64,000 nt of DNA, from the NCBI GenBank assembly GCA_037042185.1, contig JAXQJY010000025.1, positions 620,001-684,000 of the forward strand, given 5' to 3'. The translations under genes and the position numbers were made by a program. Below the pieces are notes generated by a model. It searched no databases and was not told the origin of the DNA. It saw only the letters and a program-made list of their open reading frames with translations. The DNA comes from Sordariomycetes sp. S80-01Y (taxonomy: Eukaryota > Ascomycota > Sordariomycetes). Positions within the stretch are counted from its first letter, which is position 1; each line of letters starts with the position of its first letter. Below are positions 34,427-46,242 of this stretch, one piece after another.

Positions 34427-35137
34427 ATGGCCTCTTCAACCAAGACAGAAGCTTCAAAGCTCCCTGTGCGCCTCCCTCACCAAGCCCGTCTCGTAACTAC
34501 CCTCTCACCAAACGACGTAAAAGCGCTCTGCAGCACGCTCTACATGCCCGCTGCCATCGCCCCCAGCCCGACGCGGCAATGGCTCACCTCCCAGGCGGCA
34601 CTCGTCGAAAAGCTCCCTTCAAAACTCCGTCGCATGGTCAAGCGCGACGGGACCAGTCGCTCCGATGGGCAGACCATCCTCTGCGCCGGCCATGCAGGTT
34701 TGAACGGGTATGTCATCTCCGCCCTCATCGGGCTCCTGTGCGATGAGTGTACGTACCACAACGAGGGTATCTGGGGATGCCGCGAGCTGGGTGTTCTGAG
34801 GGAGATCATGGTAAACCAGGAAGATGCGGCCTTCGTTGCGAGCGGGATAGCCCACGGGACGCTCACGGGCGAGCTGTACGTTGGCAACAGATGCAGCGCG
34901 TGCGTCCTCGCCGCCATCGCTTCAAACTGCGCAGCGGTGGAAGTGCTCACCACTGCCATGTTCATCGCCTTCCACAGGGGTCTCAGAGAAGAGGTCAGCG
35001 TCCTGAACCCCTTTCTCGGGGAGTGGGCGCATATGCAAGGCCTCCAGTTGGGCGAGAAGGGCAGCCTGTACGAGGAGTTAGAGAGGGCATGGGACGAAGT
35101 ACTTGCTCAGGATGAGGTGTCCTCAGGAGAAAGGTGA
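34427..35137 (+). CDS. Conserved-looking small protein of unknown function
   Basis: 236-residue frame without introns from ATG (context GAGATGGCC) to TGA. I do not recognise the family. The middle (residues about 85-180) looks folded and is rich in Cys, Gly and Ala: ILCAGHAGLNGYVISALIGLLCDECTY, SGIAHGTLTGELYVGNRC, SACVLAAIASNC. It includes helices long and hydrophobic enough for a compact helical bundle, but no clear transmembrane pair. Cysteines at CDEC and CSAC spacing could bind metal. Strong G/C bias at third positions, sudden end in a charged tail and isolated location support a real gene. Convergent with the LAMMER kinase gene, 677 bp away. Confidence 0.65.
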   Translation: MASSTKTEASKLPVRLPHQARLVTTLSPNDVKALCSTLYMPAAIAPSPTRQWLTSQAALVEKLPSKLRRMVKRDGTSRSDGQTILCAGHAGLNGYVISALIGLLCDECTYHNEGIWGCRELGVLREIMVNQEDAAFVASGIAHGTLTGELYVGNRCSACVLAAIASNCAAVEVLTTAMFIAFHRGLREEVSVLNPFLGEWAHMQGLQLGEKGSLYEELERAWDEVLAQDEVSSGER

Positions 35138-35814
35138 GACAGGCCGGAAGAGATCAAGGGGGTTTGTTGCTAAGAAATCGCAGCTTTTCGCTTGTGTACA
35201 TGGCTGATGAGAGCGGAAGCAGTACCGGGCCCACGAGCTGAGAAGAAACACCACCATCCATGACAGATCCAAGAGGGTGCAGATCGAGAAGGTTCGGGGA
35301 TTGAGGGCTGTACTTGTGCTATTCCTAGATGTGTCTTCCTTTCGGAGCGTTTGGGCCCTCCTGGACGTTTGAACGTAGCCGTGGGAAGGGTCTTGTACGT
35401 ATGTCTTGCAAAGAAACCAAATGGGTATAGTCCCTAGCTGTGTCATCGTGTCTGCTATGCTCTTGAGATGGTGCTTCACTTTGAATTCATGCACAAGACT
35501 GAAAGCTTTTATTAGACAAAAGGAAAGACCCTCAATCCTTGTCCAGGGAAAATAAAGCTTGCAACGGCGATCCTATGTCCATAAACGCCGGATTGCCAAA
35601 TCTCACGATGGCGGTCCTCAGCGTCCGCCTAAAGGAAAAGGAAAGAGAAATATAGATAGCAACCAAGTGCCAAGGTACAGCACGAGCTATAGTAGCGGGT
35701 ATATGAAAAGTTCCCTCCCAAGCTCGGTAACAGTAACGCTTGAAAATCTCGAAAATACAAACTCCGTGACCATGCCGCCGTCATTAAGCTGTTCGTAAAT
35801 GTGCAGTCGTCTTT
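35138..35814. other. Convergent 3' intergenic region
   Basis: Holds the 3' flanks of the 34.4 kb gene (+) and the kinase gene (-). No coding sequence could be supported. Confidence 0.5.
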
Positions 35815-38133
35815 TCACCATCGTTGGGAGTTGCCCTGTTTCTGCAGCATCCTTTCATTGCGTATTTTCGCGGCCTCAGTGCCGTCGTCGCTCGGATCGC
35901 CCTCCTTGAACCACTCATGATTGAGGGCTTCCTTCGCGGTGATTCGGCGTGCTGGATCGTAGACGAAAATCTGCCGTAACAGGTCCTTGAAGTTCTTCAT
36001 GAACGTGTTGTTCTGGGGTATGATTTCCTACTTGCTGTCAGCCACTGTTCGTAGAACCTTCGGGAGAGAACCATACGTCTAGCTGCTTCATGGCTCTGAC
36101 AAAGCGACGGGATCCTCTGGTGGTGTCGACTTGTGGGTAATCCAGTTTCAGCCGTTTGAAGTATCTAGGACATTAGCACGAAAATCCGGTATGTCAAGGG
36201 GATCAACCTACTTTGAGGCACTGTTGGCACCATGATTCCTTCCGGTACCCTTGTTGACGGCTTGGACAAGACTCGTGTCGATACGTCGGCCAACAACTGC
36301 CTCCATCATGGCCAGGTGCTCGAGATTATCATGGGTCTGGAAGAGGGCATCCCCAGTGAAGAACTCAACGAGGATGCAACCGATGCTCCAGATATCGCAG
36401 GGGAAGGACCACCCCAGTCCGAGAATGATCTCCGGCGCGCGGTAGTGCCTGGTGGACACAACCGATGAGTGGTATTCCTCTTCAAAAGTAGCTGATCCGA
36501 AGTCAATCAGTCTAATCTCTGTGTCGAGGAGCACTCTCCTTTGAGTTGCTGTCCTGTTTATGGTTGTGGAGGAGGACGGTATCCTCCTGTTGTATGTGAA
36601 GGTTTGGTAATCGTTCTGATACAGCAGAATGTTCTCAGGCTTCAAGTCGGTGTGAATCAGATTCAGGTCGTGCAGGAAGGCGACGCTTGTGAAGAGCTGG
36701 CGTGCGAAGTGCCTTATCTGACTGTTGGGGAAGGGGACGAAGCCGTTGCCTTTCAGGAAGTCGAAGACGCTCTGACCCAAGAGATCCATAACGATGCAGA
36801 TGTGACCGCGATAGTCGAAACAGTCATTGAGGTGTATGCACCGGTTACGGTTCTCCTGGTCGTTGGCTTTGAGCGTGGCAAGCACCCTCAGCTCGATCCT
36901 GCTAGCATCGCGGTATTTCTGAACTGATCGAATGATCTTGACAGCGACAGCCTTGCCTTTCTTGCGGTCGTGTGCTTGTACCACTTTGCCAAAGGTGCCT
37001 TGGCCCAGCAGGCGAGTTATTTGGTCTGGCTTGTGTTAGCCAGGACTCATAGGGTGGGGAGGGTGAACTAACATCGTGAGGTGAGGGGAGCGTCGGGCAC
37101 TACGATATAGTGACCGTCGTCGTCGTCGACTTTGGCGATCTTGTGGTTTGGAGGCTGTACTCATTAGCGGATGGTCGTGATGGCTTAGAAGGGTACCTAC
37201 ATCATGTACTGCCCTAACATTGACGTCTGCGGCCTTCTTAGGCGGGCCAACTGGAGGCTTATAGCTGATGCAGCGAGTGCCGAAAATGTCCGTATCCCTG
37301 CGCTTGGCCTCGTTGGCAGCTTGTTGTCGAGTATTCCTCTTCCGCTTGAGAGGTAGTGCAGTGTCTAGAAGCTGGCCATCGGAGGAAAGCGATGTTGGGG
37401 CGGTGGTGTGCAGGGCCGAATTTGCGCGGTCGCTCTGTACGCTCTGTACGCTGGTGCCCGCCGGCGTGGTCGAGTCGACGTACTGTACGTGGTAGCCAGG
37501 TCCATCCTCGCCCCGTCTCCTTTTCTTGACTGGTTGGCGAGGTAGGGAGTCGTTCGTAGCAACGGCATAATTGTTAGCCTGCTGGTTGTTTGTGGTCGGG
37601 TTGGTGATTTTGCGGCTGGTGTTGGCCACGGGCTCGGGGCTGGAGTCATCGATAACGATGACTTCCTTGGGCAATCCATTCGCGTAGAATTTATTCCAGT
37701 CGGGGCCCCTTGAGCAGCGCTTTTTCTTGGGGGGTTGCTCGGCCATGTCGGTTGCGTAGTGGTCGTCTGGCTGTTGTCTCGACACGAAGTCGTACTCGGT
37801 GTTGTGGTGCTGGGCGTGGGGAGGGGGACGGGGCGCTGTGGGCTGCTGGGTTACGCCATCCGAAGGCGAGGCATAGCCCGCATGAGGGTAAATTGGCGGA
37901 AGTCTGTTAGAACTTGCAAAGGAGCCCTGCTGGGCGTTTCGGGAGGAGGAAGTCGAGTAAGCACCGCTGTTCGCCGTGGTTGAGGAGGAGTTGTATGTCT
38001 GAGGGTAGCGATAACTCGCGGAGGCGCCGGGCCGGTGGTTCTGGTGCGACTGCGCGTAGGTCGGCTGCTGGTGATGAAGATGGGGGTAATGGGATCGAGG
38101 GAGAGTGGCCGTGGCCGTCGTAGGGGTCGACAT
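35815..38133 (-). CDS. LAMMER (CLK-type) dual-specificity protein kinase
   Basis: Phosphorylates SR-type splicing factors and other nuclear targets, and affects growth and stress responses in fungi. Five exons: 38133-37201, 37154-37073, 37025-36212, 36164-36077, 36027-35815; introns are 46-49 bp. The product is 709 residues. The N-terminal 310 residues are disordered, with basic nuclear signals ([18 protein letters not shown]). The kinase domain starts after [18 protein letters not shown] with GQGTFGKV, then [38 protein letters not shown] and the diagnostic motif [11 protein letters not shown] (the LAMMER signature). The last exon encodes [16 protein letters not shown]. The true start is the ATG at 38133, because the frame upstream has no ATG. 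Confidence 0.95.
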
Positions 38134-40097
38134 GGTTCCGCTAGACGTTGGCAACCGCTACTGCTCGAGTCTTTGGGCGTCGAGGACGAGGGTCGATGAT
38201 GAGGGACTGAAGACCAAGAGCGAGCAGCCAAAATCACCGCCCAGGGCCGATCTGACCGTCCGTGTGTCGTAGCAGCCAGTCTAAACGAACAGCGGAGAAG
38301 CGTGCCACGGCTTACGCTGGGGCGCTGTCTGTTGGCACTGGGAGGGCGGTGCCAAAGTCGGCCTCAGCGACTGTTTCGCGCGTGTGAGGTGGTGCGTGGG
38401 CCCTGCTGCTGTGGAGACGGTCCAGACGCCTCAGGCACGCTGGCAGCCGCTGCTGGGCCACTGGTAGCGGATGTGACGAAACGAGGAATCGAAGACGTCG
38501 CGTAGGATAGAGTTCGCCGGACCGCGGGCAGATGTTGTGGATAAAAAAAAATGCGTCAGTGGTGAGGCAGATGCAGCCTGCAGATGGCAAACGGCTCGAT
38601 GTTAAGAGAGCTGAGGAAAGCAGTCTTGGAGACCACTTGGAACTTGGACTGTTGAAGACGGCAAGAGCGAAGGACGGGCGGGGATCGAGGTCTCCGAGTC
38701 CAGGGACTGCCCGTGTGGCCTCTGGGCTCTGGGCTTTGGCTCTGGGCTCCCAGGCTCGATCAGGAAAGCCTAAGGGCCCGTGATGGTGGTGTCAGCGGCC
38801 AGCCACTGGTGGCCACCCGATATTGCCGCTTCTGATCACACTGCAGGCGATTCACCTCGCACCGGAGTTACTTTAATCTTTGCACATGGCTGTCGCGACC
38901 AGAAAGCCAATGTTCAGGGCAGCTTGCATTGACGATTCCAAAAGGCCACAAACTCAAACATCGATGCTTTGCGAACGCATTAGAGTCTGTGTTGTGGCGG
39001 TGCCGGTGCCATTGCATCCTCCCACCTGGCCGTCTGGTCTTGTTCCGAATTGGCACCATCCGGTGGAGGCACACAGCCTGAACAATTGATTTCGGGGACC
39101 TCCCAAGATGCGAACAGCACGAACGTAAACAGACAGGAACCACCTTATAGGGACAGAGCTCAAAGTAAAATTAGATCAGTATACGAGAGCAGCTGGAGCC
39201 ATGTTTGATATGCTTCCTGCTGCTGATTTTCGTACAGTACCTCTGTAATTAATGGTTGTTGCTGCGACTGGTCAGATGAAGCGGCAGAAACACTCCGCGA
39301 ATTTCAGTCATTTTGGCACCCTCAACAGCCGCTGCGCGTTTCACACGTGACCTGCCCCAGCACGGCAGCCAGCCCGGGGCAGCGAGTCTCCGTTGCTCCT
39401 TCCCCATGATGACGCACCGAAGCCCACCGCGCATCGGAGGGCTCACTTGGCGAATACACCTAGCGAAGGGCAATCGCCATGCTGTGCTCCCCTATTATTG
39501 ATTTCGACAGAAAGGTAGCCTTGACAAGGCCTCGCAAAGCCTCGTACGAAGTAGATTCGTAGCTCGACTGAGGCCAACGGAATATTGGAAAGAGCAGGGA
39601 ATCCTGTTGGACCCTTGTTCCTGCGAGGCGTTCCTTGGCGCGCTGTCCCGCTTGCGAGGGTCTGCTGCCCCAGTGTGGCAAGAAGTTGGAGGTTGCTGTT
39701 TAGGGATGATGGTTGGTATGAAATCATGGTCGTCAGAGCTCGTGATGTCACGGATGGGACGACATGAAGCCTTTAGCGATGTTGACGCTCGTGTAACCCA
39801 CGCATGCTTGCATCATAGCGCTGCTCGCGTTTAATACAACAACGACATGACGATCCTGAATAGGTCGCAGTACATCCAGTGTCTCGTCTATCTCTCTATT
39901 CCTGGCAGCACGAAAATTCGGTATGTCTCTAGAAGCTCGCAACAAATGCTTTCGGGCGTCTCCCGTAACCCGGCAGGACCCATCCTCAGTCGCGAAACAG
40001 CCTCTTTCACGAGCTGTGCCAATGTCTCTGGCGTCAGCCAACCGTGTGATCAGGACCTTCTGGTTTGTAATGTCACCTCGGGAATATCATGATCCAT
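38134..40097. other. Intergenic region between the kinase and sideroflexin genes
   Basis: Upstream of the LAMMER kinase and downstream of sideroflexin. All frames are short and overlapping, with no domain. I see nothing else that can be supported. Confidence 0.5.
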
Positions 40098-41335
40098 TTA
40101 CAAACCACGGTTGAACACTACCTTTCCGTCCACGCCACCTTTGCCGTGGAATTCTGGCTCAAGACTCTCGGCTTGGATCTCCTGCTGCTGCGGGAACACA
40201 GCCAATGCTAACGGCAGCGCAACGAAGCTAGTCACAGCAATTAATCCCAGGTTGATCCCCAGAGGAACCGCCGCTGCCAGTCTCGGCCGCCGCTTGAATA
40301 TCTCCTTCTGCAGCAGGTTCTTGTACCACTGCTGCTTCTCCTGAATGTAGTATAGGCCCATCGCCGGGAGGATCATGATGGGGCTGTTGTTGAAGACTCG
40401 GCTAGCAGCAGTTTCGTAGACGGCCAGCTTGGCTGCCTTTCGAGACTTACCCAGCGACGGGACCTCGGACTCTGACTTCCCTTCGGCTTGGAGCTTCGCC
40501 TTCTCGGCAGGGGAGAGGACGGGGCGGACATCGATGCCCGTGATGATTTCCCCGCGGCGCATGAGATAGGCGTTGAGCGCACCTGCCGAGGCCACAGCGG
40601 CAAACGGTACCAGTCTCTTCAAGATGTTCCTCGCGCTGGGAGAGACCTTGAGTCGAGGCACAGCGGCGTTGAGCCCCAGCGCAACTGAGCAGGATGCTCC
40701 CACAGCGACACTGTATGACTTCGCAATATCCCCCCAAGTCATCGGTGAAGATTTGTTCGCATTGGCATTGTTGACGGCGACATTAAGAGACTGGTTCGTC
40801 ACCTGCCATCCAACTATACCGAGGGTCGAGAGGCCGGGCGTAAGCATACCCGCTGTGACGACGAGATTCGACAGAACGAAGCAGGACATTCGGAAGGGAA
40901 GAAACACAGGCTCGCCGGTATCTAAACGAACATTCGTTAGCTATTGCCCGTCATCAAACTTCGGGAGAGGCCATACCAGGGTGAAGAGTTGAGTCAACGA
41001 CTTTCTTTGCGTGCCATAGCTCTTGGTTCATGTCCTGGATTTTGCCGGTCTTGTATTCAGTCACCAGCCTCTTTGCCTTCTCAAGACCTGTCTTCCCAGC
41101 GAAGAGAGTGCTGTAGAGCTTCAGTTAGTCCCAGTTCCGCATCCTATCGGCTCCTCGTTGACCACGGCGATGGCCACTGCCACTGACAGCCTAGCTTGTG
41201 CCTGGTTCTTTTGGCAGATTCGTAGACTCACCTAGGGTCTGTGATTCCCATCGCATGCCTTACCCGCCCCGTATACGTCCCCAGGTCATACTGCGAGGCT
41301 GGCAGCTCACGACTGCCCGGTAGCGACGCAGACAT
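40098..41335 (-). CDS. Sideroflexin, mitochondrial inner-membrane amino-acid transporter family
   Basis: Sideroflexins carry serine and related amino acids across the mitochondrial inner membrane (yeast Fsf1 type). Three exons: 41335-41232, 41110-40977, 40921-40098, encoding 353 residues and ending in TAA. The joins give the family blocks YDLGTYTGRVRHAMGITDP, ELWHAKKVVDSTLHPDTGE and PVFLPFRMSCFV. Several hydrophobic helices follow, with GWQVTNQSLNVAVNNANAN and the late block AVYETAASRVFNNSPIMILP. The first intron uses the second of two nearby AGs (CTACAG), which alone keeps frame. Length matches the family (about 320-350). The neighbouring GNAT-domain gene is divergent, 2.2 kb away. Confidence 0.95.
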
Positions 41336-43525
41336 CTTGGCCCGATCAGTATGTCGATTGGTTCGGTAAAGAGCGAGGATCGGTGTCTCGAGGACAGAAG
41401 AATGCCCTGGGTGCGCTACCGGCTGTCTTCGTCTACGGAGCGGTCTCCGAGTGAAAGCGGTGCCCGACTGCGAGGGGTTGAGGCCGGTTGACTCTTACTA
41501 GCTGGTGTTGGTTTGGGGGGCGGCAGGAAAAGGCGACGATAAGCGGGACCGAACTTCGGAGTCGGTGAGAGGGACAAGACACAAAAGAAAGGACACCGCC
41601 GCAGAAGATTGCGTCCTGTCTAGAATTTGCCAATTTTCGGACAATGACGTGATCATTCAATGAAACTATTTTGCGCATGCCTACTAAGCATCTATTGATG
41701 AAGCATTAGACCACCGCTGTGTGTCCAAAGACGGACTGCAGGTTCGTGGTGCAGGGGCCAGCGAGTGCGCTGCTACTTTTTTTGGCACCCAAGGAACATT
41801 CACCAGAAACGAAGGGGTTGATGGCAATTGACAGGAACTTGAGCCAGAGCTATCCAGCCCACGTTTCAATTGCGTGCGTCGATATCAATCCAGTAATGCG
41901 CAAGCCAGACACTTGCTGCACAAGAAACAACTAATCAAGGCTTGGATGATTAGGCCGGCTCTGAGCTAACATAGCCTTGAGGACCTCGATCTGCTTGAGG
42001 ACTAGTGCCACAGTTGGCCGATTTCGCTTCGATGGTGGTCTTGTATCTGAATACATCCAAAATATCATCCGGGAATCTGCTACCGATAGCCTTCAGTTGC
42101 TCAAGTGTGAGCTCATTCATCGGGACACCCAGCTCCTCGCTATTTGCTACACCGCCCAGCGATGTGACGTGTCTCGCGGAAGGGTACAGAGAGTGCTTTG
42201 AGTCTTCCAGCTAAATCAGTGGCGACCAGAAGAGGGACCAGCGCAGCCACTACCCGCTCTGGCTGGATACTCAGTGTAGAGAGGATGCCGTGTGCGATCT
42301 ATACACTATCAGAGATAGTCTTGATATGATCTAACATAGGCTCACATCTCTCCTGTAGGTCTTTATTGTACGTTCAGGGTAGCAGATGGTTGAAGTCTCG
42401 ACTTGACCACAGTCATGAGAATCCTTGTAGATGGCCTATCCATAGCAAGATAACAAATGGCTGCTAGACTATTCAACCACCACAAACAAAATGAGAAGCC
42501 TCCTTCGAATTCCATAATCCCAAGGCCAGATATATCTTGCCTTGGTTATAACAGAAAAACAACGCCTAGACAGAAAGACGTGTAGTTACTGGTCGCCGCT
42601 CCTAAATTGCTACGGGTGCATTTTCAATTTCACAAGAGCGAAACAGAAGCAAACTGCGAAATATGCACTTTTGGCGGTGCATAAAATGCAAAACAGATCA
42701 AATCCCATTGACAGAGCGGTAGAAGTTTGCTCAAGAAAATAGATGCCATGGAACTTGCCCGTGTCCACGGTGATGGAAGCGTGTCCTCCAGGCGGGCATT
42801 TGCTGTCTTTACCAAGATTTCACTTAAACTCGCAGTATTCCAGCCCTGTAACTCTCTCACTCTGGACAGATATGGCTTGAATTTCTTTGTATTCATGGGG
42901 AGAGATCATGAAAGCATCATCGTCGAAGATGGGCACCCTGCATCATATACGCCACGTTCCTCTAGGCCCTGAATCCCACCCCTTTATGGCTGCTACCACT
43001 CGCAGGTGGTACTGGTGCACTAAGTGCCTAAAAAGCAACAGGAAGAAGAGGAATGATCATGTGCCGGGGCACCGAGTCAAGGAGCTGCAGTTCAGTTCAG
43101 TTGTTTGGTAGCCCAAACAGGGGCATAAAATGTTGCCACGCCACCACTCAGCCTGAGGTCAAGCTCTGGTCATCTTGCTCAACTCCCTACATCAACTGCA
43201 GCCCAGTTTAACAGCGGCAGTTTAGATCTACCTAGGTCCAGAACCGATTTGAACACCAAAACTTGTCACATGTGACTTCTGCTAATACTAAGTAGTCAGG
43301 GCTTCAGGACCCCGAGGCCAAGTGCGACCCGGCCCCTTCAAGGTGCCTTCGGCTTCACTTCAGATCATTTTCTCCGTTCACCCTCGCCTCAGGTCACTTC
43401 CCTTCTCTTTACCCCCGCCAGTATCTCCTTCAGCCCGCTCGAGCTCAACCTTGCCCTTCTGCCCAATTTCTTCGATCGATCGCTTCTTGAGCATCCATCT
43501 TTTACTCCAGGTTCCCGTCCTTAAA
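41336..43525. other. Divergent intergenic region with a gene relic
   Basis: Separates sideroflexin (-) from the GNAT-domain gene (+). Apart from the argininosuccinate lyase relic at 41931-42430, nothing coding was recognised. From about 41650 to 43280 it is clearly more A/T-rich than the genes. Confidence 0.5.
41931..42430 (-). pseudogene. Argininosuccinate lyase pseudogene, C-terminal fragment
   Basis: Minus-strand remnants of the last third of argininosuccinate lyase (arginine biosynthesis). Readable blocks in order are YNKDLQE, EPMLDHIKTISDSV, LVATDLAGRLKALSVPFRETRHIAG, GVPMNELTLEQLKAIGSRFP, DDILDVFRYKTTIEAKSA and LKQIEVLKAMLAQ. They lie in different frames. There is a stop (TAG, + strand 42299-42301) where homologs have Gln. 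Frameshifts occur near 42155 and near 42008. The segment ends in TAG at 41931-41933. No upstream two thirds of the gene are visible. It is a dead copy, presumably of an intact gene elsewhere in the genome. Confidence 0.85.
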
Positions 43526-45683
43526 ATGCCGACTCGTCCCAGGGCAAGCCTGACGCGGTGGCTCCCGGCTGAGGAGCCAACGCAGCGTCGAACACATGAG
43601 CAACCCGAACTCGAATTCGCCTCGCCGTCATGCGAGGGTTTTCGTGAGGACTTCTGCAGCAACGCAGATCGCCTCAGGACGGGCTCCACGCAAGTGGACG
43701 AGTCATCTAACGTAGGAAGCTTACTCATGCTTTAGAAAGTAGATAGCTGACCTCAAGTAGACTCTCAAAAGTCCTCACGCCGTTAGCGATCAGAGCCATA
43801 TTGCGCAACAGGCTGATGTCAACTCTACGGTCGGGTGTTCTCCAGTCGGAGTCTCGCATCCCATTCCAGTAGAGACCGCCGCCCTCGCCGGCGTAGAGCC
43901 GGTGGAAACGTCTAATCCTACGCCACGGACTTCTCTTAGTGTCATCGATGGTCATACCAATGTCGATGCCAATCTATCCCGGACCTCGTCTGCAACCGAA
44001 AAGAGCCCGACAAGAGAGCCCCTCGTCAAGGCGGAAGACAAGATTGCTTGCAACAACGATGCCATGGAAAGGTCCAATAGCCGTGTCACTGACATTGACA
44101 AATCAGATGTAGCCGTTCATGTTTCCCTTGGAAAGCATTCAGTTCGTTGCAACCCTTTGCAGGAAAACAGCAACGGCCAATGTCCTAGCGTGTGGTCCTA
44201 TGGCTCAGACAAAGCAGAAAAAAACGTCGCAGTGCCATCTCAAGCTCAGCTACCAACTGCGTCAATTCCTTCGAACCCTATCGGAACGAAGAAGATGTCC
44301 CTCTCGCCCCTAACCTTCGTCCACACATACGCGAACGGCCAGGATGCTATCCTCCCTGGTTTTGAGCCCTAGGTTGGCAGCAAAAGCAGTGTCAATGGGT
44401 CTAACACGAGCCTGAACGAGGAGATCGTCGGTGCTGGCAGCGACAGTGGATGGGATAGCGCCGAGACCGTTGCATGGTTAGTCAAAATGAAGAACAGTCC
44501 GCTCGACCACCTCGGACTTACGGTACCCCATGAGCGGCTTGAGGCTCTGGCCTCTTTGCCCATCGACCCAGGCTCAGGTTGTTGCGAGGAAGCGGTTAAC
44601 TACCCGAGCACATTCCCTAACCCCGAGAAACTCCACACAGAGCTTGAACGGAAACGAACCCAGTATAGCTCTAGCCGAAACATAGAGCAGGAGATGGTAG
44701 CTCGAAAGAGGATCGAACAGATCAGTAAGAAGCAAGAGGCCACAAAACGAGAGGAGATGCAACCACAAGCTACTGCGGTCCCCGGCCGTGGTGTGAACTG
44801 GCCCAAGGCGGATACAATGAGACCAGGAACCAAGAGAAATGAAAACAGCAATTCCAAGGTATCGGTCAACCTACATCAGATCAATTGGCCCAAGGCAAAC
44901 TGCAAGGTCGTACCAGCGACAGAGGACCATTTTGCTGAGATCGCGGAGATCATCCACCTTGAATCTGGAGCCAGGGACCGCGTGCCTCAAGTCCTCGATG
45001 GCGGCAAGATCACAGTCAAAGACATTGTTCACATTGGAGACATGTGCAGGTTGCATTACCGGCCTTTTATCGTCGCGATCAACGAGTCAGCGGAATTGAT
45101 GACCGATCGAGCAAGATGGCCCGAGCAAGCCCACGATGAATTTGCCGAGTACATGGCTTGGAAGAGAGATCAGCCAAAGGAGAAGGCCGCCGTGGTGGGT
45201 TTTGCTTATGTGACCGAAGCGAAAGTTGGCTTCCTCGACAAGCCTGACCCTGGCGCCCGCAATGTCGGTGCGATCCGGCTAGTAGTGCACCCTGGCCACC
45301 GTGGCAAGAAATATGGCAGTGCTCTGCTCGATCGGATCTGTCAGTCCACAGCACCTTATCATCGCAGTCTCGTTGATCATGAGTGGAGGGGGCTGGACGA
45401 GGGCAACTTGGTCTACGAACGGAATGTCGCCTACAACCAGCGACAGTACTCGCACGTCTTCATCGAAGTCCACACAGCGGGCGGTGACCGCGAAATGAAG
45501 TGGAAGAGAAAAATGTTGGAGAAATTCGATTTCGTCAAGATTGCTCGCTTTGACAAGATGTTAAGGACAGATCGTGGCGAGGATAGCCAAGATCTGAGTC
45601 TGGAAGTCTGGCGGATGGAGACCAGCCAGGCGATGGTGAACATGGAGCCAGGGAGGTATCTCGAGAAGAGAACGCGGTTCTAG
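43526..45683 (+). CDS. GNAT N-acetyltransferase-domain protein with internal TAG
   Basis: Exon 1 is 43526-43711 (MPTRPRASLTRWLP start). A 49-bp intron with branch CTGAC ends at 43760, and exon 2 is 43761-45683. Exon 2 is one continuous frame of 640 sense codons except for one TAG at 44370-44372 (codon 266 overall). The C-terminal half carries a GCN5-related acetyltransferase core: VVPATEDHFAEIAEIIHLESG, VVGFAYVTEAKVG and the acetyl-CoA-binding loop VHPGHRGKKYGSALLDRI. The N-terminal 370 residues are disordered. If the TAG acts as a stop, only a 265-residue acyltransferase-less protein is made, or a shorter protein starting at Met 44487. The TAG lies in a hairpin loop (see findings). An in-frame 54-bp intron ending at the TAG is possible but would need a poor GTCCAC donor. 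Acetyl acceptor unknown. Confidence 0.75.
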
Positions 45684-46242
45684 ACCGTTTGTTGTGAGAA
45701 CCTTGGAGATAGGTTTAGTGTTGGAACATTGTCGAGAGCTGTGTCATGTCATGTCTGGATGGAAGTTATGTTTGCTGAAAAGGGGCTGGATGTAGGTGGA
45801 AATTTGCTCAGAATTGTACACACGAAGGACGGTTGCTGTGGTTGTCCGTCGATCCAGACTCAAGGGCCACGATGATGCAGAAAAAATGGTCAGACTAGAA
45901 CTAGGCCTTAGATCTCGTTTCCTATGAAGGGCTTCTCAGAGCCTACAAGTCTACCATTCGCGCACTGAGATCAAACCCAGTATTTGTCTGTTAGGAAGAA
46001 ATCGTGGCTGGCGAGGAGCCGCCGCACAGTGCATCTAAGTCGGTGCAGCCTAAGTATGGGGGTATGGAGAACATCCCAACACCCAGGCTGCCGCTTCTCA
46101 CCAATTGCCCAACTTCGACTCATCTTCACCTTCCGGCATTCGTAGCGGCAAAACTAACGCACACATCAACGGCTTCCTGTGGTGGTGTTTCTTCTTACCG
46201 ACACTTGATGTTCATACTGTCCCTGGCGCCTTGGAGAAAAAG
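45684..46242. other. Intergenic region upstream of ARL2
   Basis: 3' flank of the GNAT-domain gene and promoter of the ARL2 gene. The GNAT frame stays open for 63 codons after its terminal TAG, to TGA at 45873-45875, but with codon use unlike the gene body. Nothing else supported. Confidence 0.5.

Noticed and set aside
44319-44372. 54-bp in-frame intron ending exactly at the GNAT TAG
   Set aside because: It would remove the stop, but the donor GTCCAC is poor and no CTNAC branch lies at the right distance. Kept only as an alternative.
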